Shown here: positions 43,444 to 52,810 of the stretch, piece after piece
Numbering within the stretch: position 1 is the first letter of the stretch
How the letters are laid out: each line of letters opens with the position of its first letter
Source: an uncultured Roseovarius sp.
GTDB lineage: Bacteria; Pseudomonadota; Alphaproteobacteria; Rhodobacterales; Rhodobacteraceae
NCBI GenBank assembly: GCA_951812895.1
Contig: OX638333.1
Span: 3,452,001-3,516,000, forward strand
Direction of reading: 5' to 3'
Length of the DNA: 64,000 nucleotides
Notes under the pieces: generated by a model
The model's input: the letters and a program-made list of their open reading frames with translations, nothing else
Told to the model about the DNA's origin: nothing
Database searches by the model: none
Program-made: the position numbers and the translations under genes

Positions 43444-44561
43444 TGACTGAGGTGGTACATGTAGACCTTGGAGAACGTGCTTATGATGTGCATGTTGGTC
43501 CCGGGCTTGTTGCGCAAGCAGGCGAGATGATTGCACCTCTTCTGCGGCGTCCAAAAGTGGCGATAGTCACTGACGAGAACGTCGCAAAACTTCATCTTGA
43601 TGCATTGGTTGAAGGTTTGAAAGCCAGCGGAATTACCTCCGTTTCCCTAACTCTTCCGGCGGGTGAAGCAACGAAATCCTGGCCGCATTTCGAGCGCACG
43701 GTTGAGTGGCTGTTAGAAGAGCGGATAGAGCGAAGCGACGTAATAGTAGCCTTTGGCGGCGGCGTGATTGGCGACCTCGTGGGATTCGCGGCGGCCGTTG
43801 TGCGGCGCGGTATCCGGTTTGTTCAAATCCCAACCAGCTTGTTGGCGCAGGTCGATAGTTCTGTCGGTGGTAAAACGGGTATTAACGCCCCTCAAGGCAA
43901 GAACCTGATCGGGGCCTTCCATCAACCCTCTATGGTGTTGGCCGATACAGAGGTTTTGGGGACTCTGGCAGAGCGAGACTTTCTTGCGGGCTATGGCGAG
44001 GTTGTCAAATACGGTCTGTTGGGGGATGTTGATTTCTTTCAATGGCTTGAGACACATGGCCCCTCGGTTTCTAAAGGCGATCTGTCTGCCAGAATTCGTG
44101 CTGTTCAACATTCTGTCTCGATGAAGGCAGATATTGTTGTGCGGGATGAGACAGAGCAGGGGGATCGGGCGCTGCTTAATCTGGGGCATACGTTTTGCCA
44201 TGCGCTTGAGGCCGCGACTGGGTACTCGGATCGGTTGCTGCATGGTGAGGGCGTGGCGATTGGTTGTGCGCTGGCGTTTGAGCTTTCGGCGCGGATGGGG
44301 TTGTGTTCTCAGGAAGATCCGAGCCGGGTTCGTGCCCATCTGAAGGACATGAAGATGAAGGTTGATCTATCAGATATTGAGGGCGACCTTCCAGATGAAG
44401 ACGCCCTTCTAAACCTGATGGGACAAGACAAAAAGGTGGTCGATTGCAAGCTTCGGTTTGTGTTGGCGAAGGGGATTGGAGAGGCGTTTGTGACCTCTGA
44501 TGTCGACCCGGAAATGGTGAAGACCCTGCTGCGCGATGCGTTGGGCACACGTAGTGGTTAA
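43440..44561 (+). CDS. aroB: 3-dehydroquinate synthase
   Basis: A 373-aa NAD- and zinc-dependent enzyme that makes 3-dehydroquinate from DAHP (step two of the shikimate pathway). The nucleotide-binding loop is FGGGVIGDLVGFAAA (105-119) and the signature IPTSLLAQVDSSVGGKTGIN runs from 130 to 149. Metal and substrate residues appear in GYGEVVKYGLL and NLGHTFCHALEA. Two ATG codons (43440, 43443) are possible starts; the first overlaps the aroK stop. The aroK-aroB pair is standard. Confidence 0.95.
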   Translation: MMTEVVHVDLGERAYDVHVGPGLVAQAGEMIAPLLRRPKVAIVTDENVAKLHLDALVEGLKASGITSVSLTLPAGEATKSWPHFERTVEWLLEERIERSDVIVAFGGGVIGDLVGFAAAVVRRGIRFVQIPTSLLAQVDSSVGGKTGINAPQGKNLIGAFHQPSMVLADTEVLGTLAERDFLAGYGEVVKYGLLGDVDFFQWLETHGPSVSKGDLSARIRAVQHSVSMKADIVVRDETEQGDRALLNLGHTFCHALEAATGYSDRLLHGEGVAIGCALAFELSARMGLCSQEDPSRVRAHLKDMKMKVDLSDIEGDLPDEDALLNLMGQDKKVVDCKLRFVLAKGIGEAFVTSDVDPEMVKTLLRDALGTRSG

Positions 44562-44563
44562 CA

Positions 44564-44609
44564 GCACCGTACGGTGCAAAAACAGGGGGTGACATCCGTA
44601 CACCCCCTG
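44564..44609. repeat. Dispersed hairpin repeat, copy 3
   Basis: GCACCG-TA-CGGTGC (44564-44577) is followed by CAGGGGGTG-N9-CACCCCCTG (44583-44609) and a tail with GTACACC. The loop and arms are identical to copy 1, and GGTTAA lies on both sides (44557 and near 44659). It begins 3 bases after the aroB stop and could also act as its transcription end. Confidence 0.8.
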
Positions 44610-44640
44610 TGCACTCCCCGTACACCGCCGCAGTGCAGCA

Positions 44641-44991
44641 TTGCCAAAGTATCAAAAGGTTAATTTTCTGGTGACCTGGCGGATCGTCATCTTTTAAATC
44701 TGCCTTTGGGGCCAGCCACGAGAATGTTTCGAGTCCATCTCGGATCTGCTGAATTCTTGCTACGTGCGCCCGTCGAAATATCTATGCTTCAATCCCGCAA
44801 ATACCGCCGCTAGGGTACTGTAAATCCGGCCGGCGCTATGGCAAGCCGCAACGGTGTTTCAGGGCCTAATGAGCAAAGTGTGAGCCAAACATCCATTCAC
44901 AGTGTGTGGCATCCCAGGCAGCAAATTTCACACGAAGACTGGGCGCCTTTTGTGGAAAAGAATGTGAGCGGCAAGCATCAACTTAGGCGAT
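44641..44991. other. Non-coding spacer
   Basis: A 351-base stretch between the hairpin repeat and the end of a small minus-strand gene. A 67-codon plus-strand frame (44838-45041) has no ribosome binding site and overlaps the small gene, so it is not called. I see no RNA gene or repeat in it. Confidence 0.4.
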
Positions 44992-45258
44992 CTATCTCTG
45001 GCGACAGGCGGCAATCCGCCATGCCTTGCGAAGCTGGCTAACGCGAGGGCCAGGCAGGCCAAAGTACCGACCGATGTCTTCATCGCTCATTCCTAAGTCC
45101 ACAAAAATTTCCAGGCTAGTCGCAGCAACCGGCCCCACTTTTTGCGCTGAAACTCGCAACTCATCAGGCAAAACGGAATCAACTTGTGCGGCGTTAAAAG
45201 ATAGTGCCGCAGTTTGTGGCTTGTAGAGAGGATTGTCTCTGCATCGATCCATGTACAT
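44992..45258 (-). CDS. Small putative DNA-binding protein
   Basis: An 88-aa protein without a recognised family. The C-terminal part, LGMSDEDIGRYFGLPGPRVSQLRKAWRI, has the spacing of a helix-turn-helix with a basic recognition helix. The N-terminus (MYMDRCRDNPLYKPQTA) is polar. ATG 45258 is chosen because GGAGG lies 6 bases upstream; the frame continues to 45294. It stands alone. The good ribosome binding site supports a real gene; the DNA-binding role is inferred from pattern only. Confidence 0.6.
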   Translation of the reverse strand: MYMDRCRDNPLYKPQTAALSFNAAQVDSVLPDELRVSAQKVGPVAATSLEIFVDLGMSDEDIGRYFGLPGPRVSQLRKAWRIAACRQR

Positions 45259-45519
45259 GGAAGGCCTCCATAGAATTTGATTTGGAAAGTGCATTAAGAA
45301 CCCGGGGTTTTGCCCGCCCGGTTTCTGGTGATAAATCCCATTTGTTGACTAAAAAAATGCACATAATTGGTAACCCGGTTGGTCCGATGGACACCTGTCA
45401 CCTTATGCTGTGTTCGTGAAAGTTTCTTAGCGGTCGCAAAAAAAATGAAATGGGTTGTTTCGGAAGCAGCCTTTCGAAACCGCACTTTAAAAGCAGATCA
45501 GCTTGAGCCTGCCGAACAC

Positions 45520-46392
45520 TCACGTCCTGTATTTTTCTTCGAACTCATAGCCACAGTGCGGGCAGTCTGCCTTGGCCGGCGAAAGATTATAGGTGGCGTC
45601 GCGCAAGAATTTCATCAATGAGCCCGGCGCAGCACTAAATTGTGCAATCTCGGACGGCGCAATCGGATCTCCGATCATCAGCCGGACGGGTTTGTCGATC
45701 CGATTACGAAACTCCTTGAGAAGAAGAGCCATACGAAGCGTGTAGTGCAAATGGCTTGCAAGTTGAAACAGACGCGAGTTGTGACCATCGAAGTAGACAG
45801 GCACGACTGTGGCACCTGACTTGGCGATCATTCGTGCGGTAAATCGACGCCAACTCGGGTCCATCGGGCGTTGAAAGGGTTTCGGGGCAGTAGAGACGGT
45901 TCCGCCCGGAAACACGCCTATCGCGCCGCCGCCGCGCAGGAATTCAACAGCCTTTGCGCGGGTGTTCAAGTTAAGGCTAATGGCATCTTTGGTATCATCG
46001 AAACAAATCGGAAGGATCACCCGTTCAAGATCGGCGGCATTTCCGAATACACTGTTCGCTATTATCCGGAAATCACCCCGCCTGACAGAAAGCAAGTGCC
46101 CCATGATCAGCCCGTCCAGTATGCCGAAGGGATGGTTGGCAACGACGACCAACGGGCCATCGGAAGGAATATTTGCAACGCTGCCTGTGACCACATCAAG
46201 ACTGAGTCCATAACGCTCGACCATAACCTGCCAAAAATCGCGCCCCCGGGCGAGATCGTCATGATATCCTCTGGCGCGACGGATAAGCCGCAAACGACCG
46301 GTTGTGTTCTCAACGACCTTGATCATTGCTTTGCCAGAACGCGTCTGTGCAGAACTTGAATACGTAATTTCGCGTGCGCTATTTTTTTCCAT
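45520..46392 (-). CDS. Lysophospholipid acyltransferase (PlsC/OlsA-like)
   Basis: A 290-aa acyltransferase that would move an acyl chain to a lyso-lipid. The catalytic H-x4-D motif is NHPFGILDG, and the second block is GVFPGGTVSTAPKPF. The NHPFG form and the C-terminal PHCGYEFEEKY tail resemble the OlsA/hemolysin-type branch seen with ornithine lipids, but no olsB is adjacent. The start is uncertain: ATG 46392 is used here; GTG 46428 is in frame and neither has a clear ribosome binding site. Membrane-associated, as expected for the family. Confidence 0.8.
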   Translation of the reverse strand: MEKNSAREITYSSSAQTRSGKAMIKVVENTTGRLRLIRRARGYHDDLARGRDFWQVMVERYGLSLDVVTGSVANIPSDGPLVVVANHPFGILDGLIMGHLLSVRRGDFRIIANSVFGNAADLERVILPICFDDTKDAISLNLNTRAKAVEFLRGGGAIGVFPGGTVSTAPKPFQRPMDPSWRRFTARMIAKSGATVVPVYFDGHNSRLFQLASHLHYTLRMALLLKEFRNRIDKPVRLMIGDPIAPSEIAQFSAAPGSLMKFLRDATYNLSPAKADCPHCGYEFEEKYRT

Positions 46393-46849
46393 CCGGGCGA
46401 TGAGCTTTTTGACATAATTCTTTTCCACTCTCTGCCAGAGAGGCGTAACGATCGTATGACACACGCATGTCCCATGGCGTGATGACGGGGGCATTCAAGT
46501 CTTAAAAAGCGCTGTCTTGAAATTTGGACGTTGTCGTCCGCGTCCGTCAAAGTGGCGTAGTTTACCCGAGGACATCGACCCGGCGTGTCACCTACTGGTT
46601 TAGGGGCTCGATGTAATTGGCCCGGTTGAGAAAAATTGGATGCTTCCCGCACATGTCATCAGCCTGTCACATGCACCGTCCATTTATGCACTTGTCGTGG
46701 GGGCAGTGCGCACAGTCTGTTTCTGCACCAAGCCTTTGTTCCCTGCTCTGCTTCCACGGCGCCGATTGGCCCGGCGTTGTGCGGCTTCGCTCTCGTCCCG
46801 CCTCGTCGTTTCGGGTTGCCGTTGTCACGGCGGTCCCTTGCCGGGCCTT

Positions 46850-47006
46850 TCTGGTGCCAATACTTCCCCAAAGGCATCGATATGTCGTTGTATAGCCAAG
46901 CGCGGCTCAGCGCGGCCGCGAGACGGCTCAACGAGCGACCCAGAAAGACCTGCAATACCGTCTCCAGCAGAGAAGTTTGAAGCCTGTGTTGCAGCGATCC
47001 CTTGAA
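46850..47006 (+). pseudogene. IS30-family transposase C-terminal remnant
   Basis: QYFPKGIDMSLYSQARLSAA followed by RRLNERPRKT is the conserved C-terminal segment of IS30 transposases. The end (SPAEKFEACVAAIP) continues in another frame, so it is frameshifted as well as truncated. It resembles the remnant near 9.4 kb. The 46495-46850 stretch before it contains no clear gene and may hold other eroded mobile DNA. Confidence 0.7.
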
Positions 47007-47102
47007 TCCACAATCCACACAGGACATTCGTGGGCTTGGAGTACCACGCTATCCTTTTGGCTGTATGATGCTCATGCTCTGATCAGAAAAAAGGCACTCT
47101 GG

Positions 47103-47630
47103 TTACTGGAGTTTTTCCACCGCTTTGATGAAGCCGGTAAGAGACAGCTCAATCCGATTTTCACCGCCATTGCTCGAATGCATCACCACGGCAAGTGTGC
47201 TGCCGGTTTTCATCAGGTCCAATACAGTCTTGTCTATTGTGTTCGTGACAAAACAACCTGCTTGAACACAGGTGTTGATCTCATAGTGGTTTGGTTCACC
47301 GTCATCGACGATCATATCGATACCTTTAGGTAAATCCAGTCCCAGGGGTAGCTGGACAATGAGGGTATGATTCTCCTGCTCGGGAATTGCCTGCAGCGAA
47401 ACGCGCAAAATCAGCTGGTTCCCAGGTGATGAAACAATACTGGTCAACGCTGAACATTGTAGCTCATCAGAAACAGTGTTGCATTGAACACCCCAGCCGG
47501 TCGAAACTGCGGTCTGTTGTTGCGCAGTTTCCGTTGTCTGCGCTTGTAATGATGTGCTCATTGGCAGTGCAATGGCCAAGGTCAGAATACAAAAAAGGGC
47601 TTTGAAATATGCAGTTTTTGGCGCGTTCAT
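47103..47630 (-). CDS. Invasion-associated locus B (IalB) family protein
   Basis: A 175-aa exported protein. The signal peptide (ALFCILTLAIALPMSTSLQA) cleaves at about residue 30. The IalB pattern follows: a WGVQC start to the mature domain, a LPLGLDLPKGIDMIVDD strand block and paired Cys (CNTVSDELQC and CVQAGC). The family is named for a Bartonella invasion factor but is common in free-living Alphaproteobacteria, where its role is unclear. It is divergent from the giant adhesin gene. Confidence 0.85.
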   Translation of the reverse strand: MNAPKTAYFKALFCILTLAIALPMSTSLQAQTTETAQQQTAVSTGWGVQCNTVSDELQCSALTSIVSSPGNQLILRVSLQAIPEQENHTLIVQLPLGLDLPKGIDMIVDDGEPNHYEINTCVQAGCFVTNTIDKTVLDLMKTGSTLAVVMHSSNGGENRIELSLTGFIKAVEKLQ

Positions 47631-47932
47631 GTTCGTTTCCAGTTCAATTCAAGACTTGTCTTCGGCAGCTTGGTCTTTCGCAGCAATGGTTGCGCACCAT
47701 AAGCGACGATATCATCCAATCAACCAATATGTGTGCTTTTTGTCAGGCTAATTTATGGCCAATAGCAGATTTCCAAATTGCTGCCTGTAAAATTTGACTG
47801 CAAAATTAACCTTTTAGTTGACCAAATACGTTGTGAAACTTAACCTGCACAGGTTGGCCCCCGTATTTTTATACTTGGATAAAGTGGATCGGGCGATTAA
47901 CGAGTCGGAGTTGTTTGGGGGAACCGATTACT
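47631..47932. other. Divergent promoter region with palindrome
   Basis: A 302-base AT-rich region between the IalB gene and the giant adhesin. It contains the palindrome AACCTG-CA-CAGGTT at 47842-47855, about 78 bases before the adhesin start, which may be a regulator site. No ORF or RNA gene is recognised. Confidence 0.45.
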
Positions 47933-50185
47933 ATGGGGGAGCGTGTCGTATTACGATTGTGCTCTTTTGTGCGCCTGAAACGCACAACTGCCCTGTGTTC
48001 CGGCCTCATTTCAATTGCTCTTTTGGCCGGGCATCCCGATACCGCCCGCTCAGACCAATCCACTCTTCTGTTCCCTGACTCTCTTGTCGAATTCCCCTCC
48101 AGAGAGGGCACCAGGTCTCCGAAATTTTCATTTTCCGATGAGATTGTTAGCCAGAACGGCACCAGCGCTGTCGATTTCAGAAATCTGACGCGATGGTCGC
48201 CACATGCTGAAGGTACGATTGGCAATGTAGGCCGCAATGGCGATGTCTTCGGCAATATCGGTCTGTTCCTTCCGGCGTTCCAGACCAATGACACGCTGGT
48301 GTTCGTTGACCTGAGGGCTGATTTCGGTGAGCAGTCTGTCGCTCAGGGCAGCCTGGGCGTTGGCTATCGTCGGCTTGTTCCCGGCGGGCTGTTTGGTACC
48401 GACGCGATTGTTGGGCTGAACGCATATATTGATGTTCTGAATTCTGAGCGCGATTTAACTTATTGGCAAGGATCTGTCGGTGCCGAGCTGATCACCAACA
48501 ATTTCGACTTTCATGCCAACATTTACGAAGCGGAAAGTAATCCGTTTCTATTGAACCAACAGGTTTTTGCCGGGCCCGGTCTGAGCGGCACCAGGATCGT
48601 TCAGCAAAACGGAACAATCACAAATCTTGAAAATGCCTTTTCCGGATTTGATGTTGAAGCTGCGTTCAAAGTCGATCTGTCAGATACCGCCCGGCTGCGC
48701 GTTCATGGCGGGTATTCAAAGTTTGAGCGAGGTACGACAACCTACAAAGGGCCGCGTGCGGGGTTCGAGGTAGGCTTTGAAAATGCATTCGGGATTGACG
48801 GCGGTCAGTTCAGCTTTGGCGCGGAAGTTCAGGAAGACAATCTGAATGGTATGGATTACGCAGGCTTTGTTCGCCTGCGCATTCCGCTAGGCCCGAACAG
48901 AAAGACCAGCGTATCAGGCGGGTCGGCAAGCAGATCTCAAAATCTGGATCGTCAGATGGTAAGCCGTGTGCGCCGTCAGGGCCGCATTTTCACCGAGCTT
49001 CAGACTGTTGATACGGTTGTTGAAACACCGATCCTGGATGCTGCAACCGGTCAGGCGCTGAATGCGTTCTTTATCTCTGAGACGCCACAAGGGATTGGAA
49101 ATTGTTCGGGCACGCTCACTTCCTGCACCTTTGCGACCGTTGCTGCCGATCCGGAATTTGGGGCGGGGGATATTCTTATCCCGATCGATGCGGCAGGGGC
49201 CATCAGTCCGGTTCTGACATTTTCCGCCAACAATCAGCAGGTTGTTGGTGCCGGCGATAACGGCACGGCGCTGATCAATCTGAGCGATGCCGGTAATTCA
49301 ATTCTTAATCTGACCGGACTTGGCGGACGGCCCTCGGTGGCCGGGGTCAATGTTGGCGCGAATAACGACGCCATGATTTCGGGCATCACCACCACCGGAC
49401 CTGCAGGAATTACCGGAAATGGCTTTGGCGGAACGCTGACGATTGACGATGTTCAAACCGATACTGGTGGCGTCAATCTGACAGGTCCGAACGCGGCAAC
49501 CGTCAACATAACAAACTCAACGCTGAATGGTGGCCCGAACGCCGCCCTGATGGCAACCAGCACGACCTCTGGCGGGCTTCTGCTCAATGTCAGTAATACC
49601 ACGCTGAGCACAACCGGTGCAGGGCCGGCTGTGAATGTGGCGGGTAACAATTCTGATGATGTTGTGGTCACAGGATTTGCCAACAACACGGTTACTGGAA
49701 CCGGCGGTGTCAGCTTTGACAACGCGATCTTTGATGCCGACGGTAATCCGGCGAACGGCATCACACAGGTCGGAGGTGGTACGCTGACCATTGGGTCAGT
49801 GGGTGCCGCAGTCACCGGAAACGGTTTGAACCTGAATGAAGTACTTGGCGATCTGGCCTTTACTGATCTGAACATAACCAACGATACTGGTACGGGCCTA
49901 TTCATCCGGGATGATGCCGGTAAAGGCGGGACCTTCTCCTTTGGTGCGACTACGGGGACGATTACCACAACAAACGGCACCGCTGTTGATATCGATCCGG
50001 TCATCCTGAACGTTACCCTCGCCACCCTCAATGCCAACGGAGGGACCAATGGCGTGGTGCTGGATACGGTCACCGGAACCTTCAACGTACTCGCGGGGTC
50101 AATCACCAACACCACGGGCGCTGCGTTCTCGCTCAACAACTCTGATATCAATGTCAGCTTTGGCGCCACAATCGGTAATGCCTAA
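47933..50185 (+). CDS. Inverse autotransporter adhesin, N-terminal part (barrel and first repeats)
   Basis: 750 codons up to an in-frame TAA. A long signal region (VRLKRTTALCSGLISIALLA) is followed by a beta-barrel of the inverse autotransporter/intimin-invasin type at about 110-325 (VFVDLRADFGEQSVAQGSLGVGYRRL early, FVRLRIPLG at the end). Thr/Asn/Gly-rich short repeats of a beta-helix-like passenger come next (GGTLTIDDVQTDTGG). The barrel would sit in the outer membrane and export the C-terminal passenger. ATG 47933 has GGGGGA 9 bases upstream; an in-frame TTG lies at 47915. The same frame continues after the stop, so this is the first part of a much larger gene. Confidence 0.85.
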   Translation: MGERVVLRLCSFVRLKRTTALCSGLISIALLAGHPDTARSDQSTLLFPDSLVEFPSREGTRSPKFSFSDEIVSQNGTSAVDFRNLTRWSPHAEGTIGNVGRNGDVFGNIGLFLPAFQTNDTLVFVDLRADFGEQSVAQGSLGVGYRRLVPGGLFGTDAIVGLNAYIDVLNSERDLTYWQGSVGAELITNNFDFHANIYEAESNPFLLNQQVFAGPGLSGTRIVQQNGTITNLENAFSGFDVEAAFKVDLSDTARLRVHGGYSKFERGTTTYKGPRAGFEVGFENAFGIDGGQFSFGAEVQEDNLNGMDYAGFVRLRIPLGPNRKTSVSGGSASRSQNLDRQMVSRVRRQGRIFTELQTVDTVVETPILDAATGQALNAFFISETPQGIGNCSGTLTSCTFATVAADPEFGAGDILIPIDAAGAISPVLTFSANNQQVVGAGDNGTALINLSDAGNSILNLTGLGGRPSVAGVNVGANNDAMISGITTTGPAGITGNGFGGTLTIDDVQTDTGGVNLTGPNAATVNITNSTLNGGPNAALMATSTTSGGLLLNVSNTTLSTTGAGPAVNVAGNNSDDVVVTGFANNTVTGTGGVSFDNAIFDADGNPANGITQVGGGTLTIGSVGAAVTGNGLNLNEVLGDLAFTDLNITNDTGTGLFIRDDAGKGGTFSFGATTGTITTTNGTAVDIDPVILNVTLATLNANGGTNGVVLDTVTGTFNVLAGSITNTTGAAFSLNNSDINVSFGATIGNA

Positions 50186-50194
50186 GGCAACTCG

Positions 50195-52810
50195 GTGCTG
50201 GTCACTAACCAAAGTGGCGGCACGGTTGAGTTCAGCGGCGCGATTACCGATACCGGCGCTGGCATTGATTTGCAGAACAACACCGGTGCCACGATCAGCT
50301 TCACCGGTGGTCTGGACATCGACACGACGACCGGTACCGGGTTCAATGCGACGGGTGGCGGTACGGTGAGTGTCACCAACGGCGTGGTCACCAATTCGGT
50401 GACCAGCACGGCGGGCACGGCGGTCAATCTTGATGGTGTGACCATCGGGGCCGCGGGTATGAGCTTTACCGATATCAGCGCGATCGGCGGCACCAACGGT
50501 GTGCGGGCCAGCATGGTGGACGGTGGAGTGTTCACCTCTGGCGTGACCACAGTGAACACCACCACGGGCGACGGCATCTCGATCACTGGATCCGCGGCAA
50601 CATTTACCTTCAACGGGGTCACGACGGTTGCAGGTTCGGGTGATGCCGGCATCGCACTGAGCGGGGCCAACGGGCCGATAACCTTTGCATCTGTCGATAT
50701 CGACAGCAGCACCGGCCGCGGCATTGAGATGATCGGGGTGACCGGGAATGTCACGATCAGCGGCGGCTCTGTTGACGATGGTGCGGCGACGACGGGCTCT
50801 GGCCTGCATGTCGAAGATCAGGCGGCGGGCAGCACGATTGCGCTGAACGGTGTTGACATCACCAGCGATCAGGACACGGCGGATGCGGTCAGCATTCAGA
50901 ATGCCATGGGCACGATCACGATGACCGGCGGGACGATCACCCAGACCGGCGGTCATGATGCGGTGGATGTGACGGGAGGTGCTGCGGCGATCACGGTCGG
51001 GTCGGCGATTGTGCAGACCGGGACCAGTGCAGCGGCCTCCAACGCAGTTGAGATCGCGGATGTGACCGGTGGTTCGGCGAGTTTTACCGGCGCGGTGACA
51101 CATACCGGTCCCGGCAGCGCGGTTGAGATCCAGAATAACACGGGCGGTGTCTTTGGCTTTGACGGCCTGGTCACAGCCAACACCGGTGCGGGGACAGGCA
51201 TTGACCTTCTGAACAACGCCGGCGCCACGACCAGTTTCACCGGCGGGCTGGACATCGACACCACCACGGGCACCGGCTTCAATGCCACGGGCGGCGGCAC
51301 GGTGAGCGTGACCAACGGCGTGGCCACCAACACAATCACCACCACCAACGGTACGGCGCTGGTTCTGGATGGGGTGGCCATTGGTGGTACCGGCATTACG
51401 TTTAACAGCATCGCTTCAACCGATGCCGCGACGGACGGGATCACCCTGGATGACGTCACCGGCGGCACGCTCAGCGTGACCGGCACCACAACGATCACCA
51501 ACCCGGGTGATGCGGGTATCGATATCCTCGGCACCAACACCGCGACGTTTACCTTTGCGGATGTCGATATCAGCCTTGGTACGGCGGCTGATACACGCGG
51601 CATCAACTTTGCCGGTACAAGCAGCGCGGTCAGCTTCGGCGCCACAACGATCACAGGTGTCGGATCCGGGGCAACGCAGGTTGGCCTGGACTTTAACGGG
51701 GCCACATTGAACGGCACCGTCGGGTTTACCTCTGCGGCCATTTCCGGGCCTGCTACCTCAACCGATTCAATAGGAATTGATCTGACTGGTGTTCTGGGCA
51801 ACCAGACCGTGACGATCGGTGAGCAGGTTGTGGCCGGTGCCTCAAGCGCGATCACCGATCTGCATCGTGGGGTGGTGATTGATCCGACAGCAGCGGTGCA
51901 GTTCACCTTTGGGGATGGCGAGGGCGCCACCGATACCAGGTCTTCCATCAATGTGAATGGTCTGGCCGGATCGTTCCTGATTGATGCCGTCAATGGCACA
52001 TTGGCAGCATCGAGTTTCAATTTTGAGGATGTGGCCTTTGGTGCGGGGGATGAATTTAACTTCCCGTTCGCACCTGATGCTCCGGTCTTTGTCTCGGAAG
52101 CGGGCGGGCGTATAGCCGCCGGTGTCAACAACGTCAGCATTGCCCTCAACACGGTTACCGTCGCCGAGGCCGAGGCCCTGGTGGATACCGACCAGACCTT
52201 TGTGTTTGTCGGGGATGCAGGCGGTTTGCTGAACCTTCTGGGTGGCGGTGCGGATGGCTTTACGCTGGATGCCGGTCAGAGCATTGACGGGTTTGCAGAT
52301 GGCAATGTGATCGCCACCGGATTGCTGCTGCCGGGCAATATTACCGGGGACTTCAGCTCAATCAGCACGATGGTGACAGCGGATGCTGTCACGGCACGCA
52401 ATTCCACGGCAGGAGCCACGGGTATCATCAGCTCTGCGCTGTCCGGCGGGCACCGGGTTGAGAACTTCAATACTGATGCCACGGGCCTCGGTGCCGGATC
52501 GGCCGCTCTGGACATTACCGGTGCGACCGCGGCGACAACTGTGAACAACATTGAGATCAGCAATCTGGGTGGCGGTGCTGACGGTGTACATATTTCCGGG
52601 TCTGACGTGGCAATTTCCGATCTCATGATCGCAGGCACCGGTGGTGCGACGGGCGATGGCATTGAGATTCTGGACGGGGGCCAGGCCATTGTTGTGAGCC
52701 TGAATAATGTTACCGTCTCTGATGCCGGTGCAAACGCGCTGCGTATTGACGGGTCCGGCGCCGGATCGGTGACAGTGAACGGGGCTGGCAACAACCAATC
52801 TGACATTTGA
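50195..52810 (+). CDS. Giant adhesin passenger, second segment
   Basis: 871 codons in the same frame as the preceding segment, separated from it only by the TAA at 50183-50185; a GTG at 50195 is the first possible start. It is made of beta-helix-like repeats such as GATISFTGGLDIDTTTGTG and GDAGIDILGTNTATFTFAD, with the ending FTLDAGQSIDGFADGN resembling the module that recurs downstream. There is no signal peptide and no ribosome binding site, so it is not an independent gene. It ends at a TGA caused by a frame change near 52800. Confidence 0.75.
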   Translation: MLVTNQSGGTVEFSGAITDTGAGIDLQNNTGATISFTGGLDIDTTTGTGFNATGGGTVSVTNGVVTNSVTSTAGTAVNLDGVTIGAAGMSFTDISAIGGTNGVRASMVDGGVFTSGVTTVNTTTGDGISITGSAATFTFNGVTTVAGSGDAGIALSGANGPITFASVDIDSSTGRGIEMIGVTGNVTISGGSVDDGAATTGSGLHVEDQAAGSTIALNGVDITSDQDTADAVSIQNAMGTITMTGGTITQTGGHDAVDVTGGAAAITVGSAIVQTGTSAAASNAVEIADVTGGSASFTGAVTHTGPGSAVEIQNNTGGVFGFDGLVTANTGAGTGIDLLNNAGATTSFTGGLDIDTTTGTGFNATGGGTVSVTNGVATNTITTTNGTALVLDGVAIGGTGITFNSIASTDAATDGITLDDVTGGTLSVTGTTTITNPGDAGIDILGTNTATFTFADVDISLGTAADTRGINFAGTSSAVSFGATTITGVGSGATQVGLDFNGATLNGTVGFTSAAISGPATSTDSIGIDLTGVLGNQTVTIGEQVVAGASSAITDLHRGVVIDPTAAVQFTFGDGEGATDTRSSINVNGLAGSFLIDAVNGTLAASSFNFEDVAFGAGDEFNFPFAPDAPVFVSEAGGRIAAGVNNVSIALNTVTVAEAEALVDTDQTFVFVGDAGGLLNLLGGGADGFTLDAGQSIDGFADGNVIATGLLLPGNITGDFSSISTMVTADAVTARNSTAGATGIISSALSGGHRVENFNTDATGLGAGSAALDITGATAATTVNNIEISNLGGGADGVHISGSDVAISDLMIAGTGGATGDGIEILDGGQAIVVSLNNVTVSDAGANALRIDGSGAGSVTVNGAGNNQSDI

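Noticed and set aside
44838-45041. A 67-codon frame after aroB
   Set aside because: No ribosome binding site, overlaps the small minus-strand gene with a good one, and has no recognisable features.
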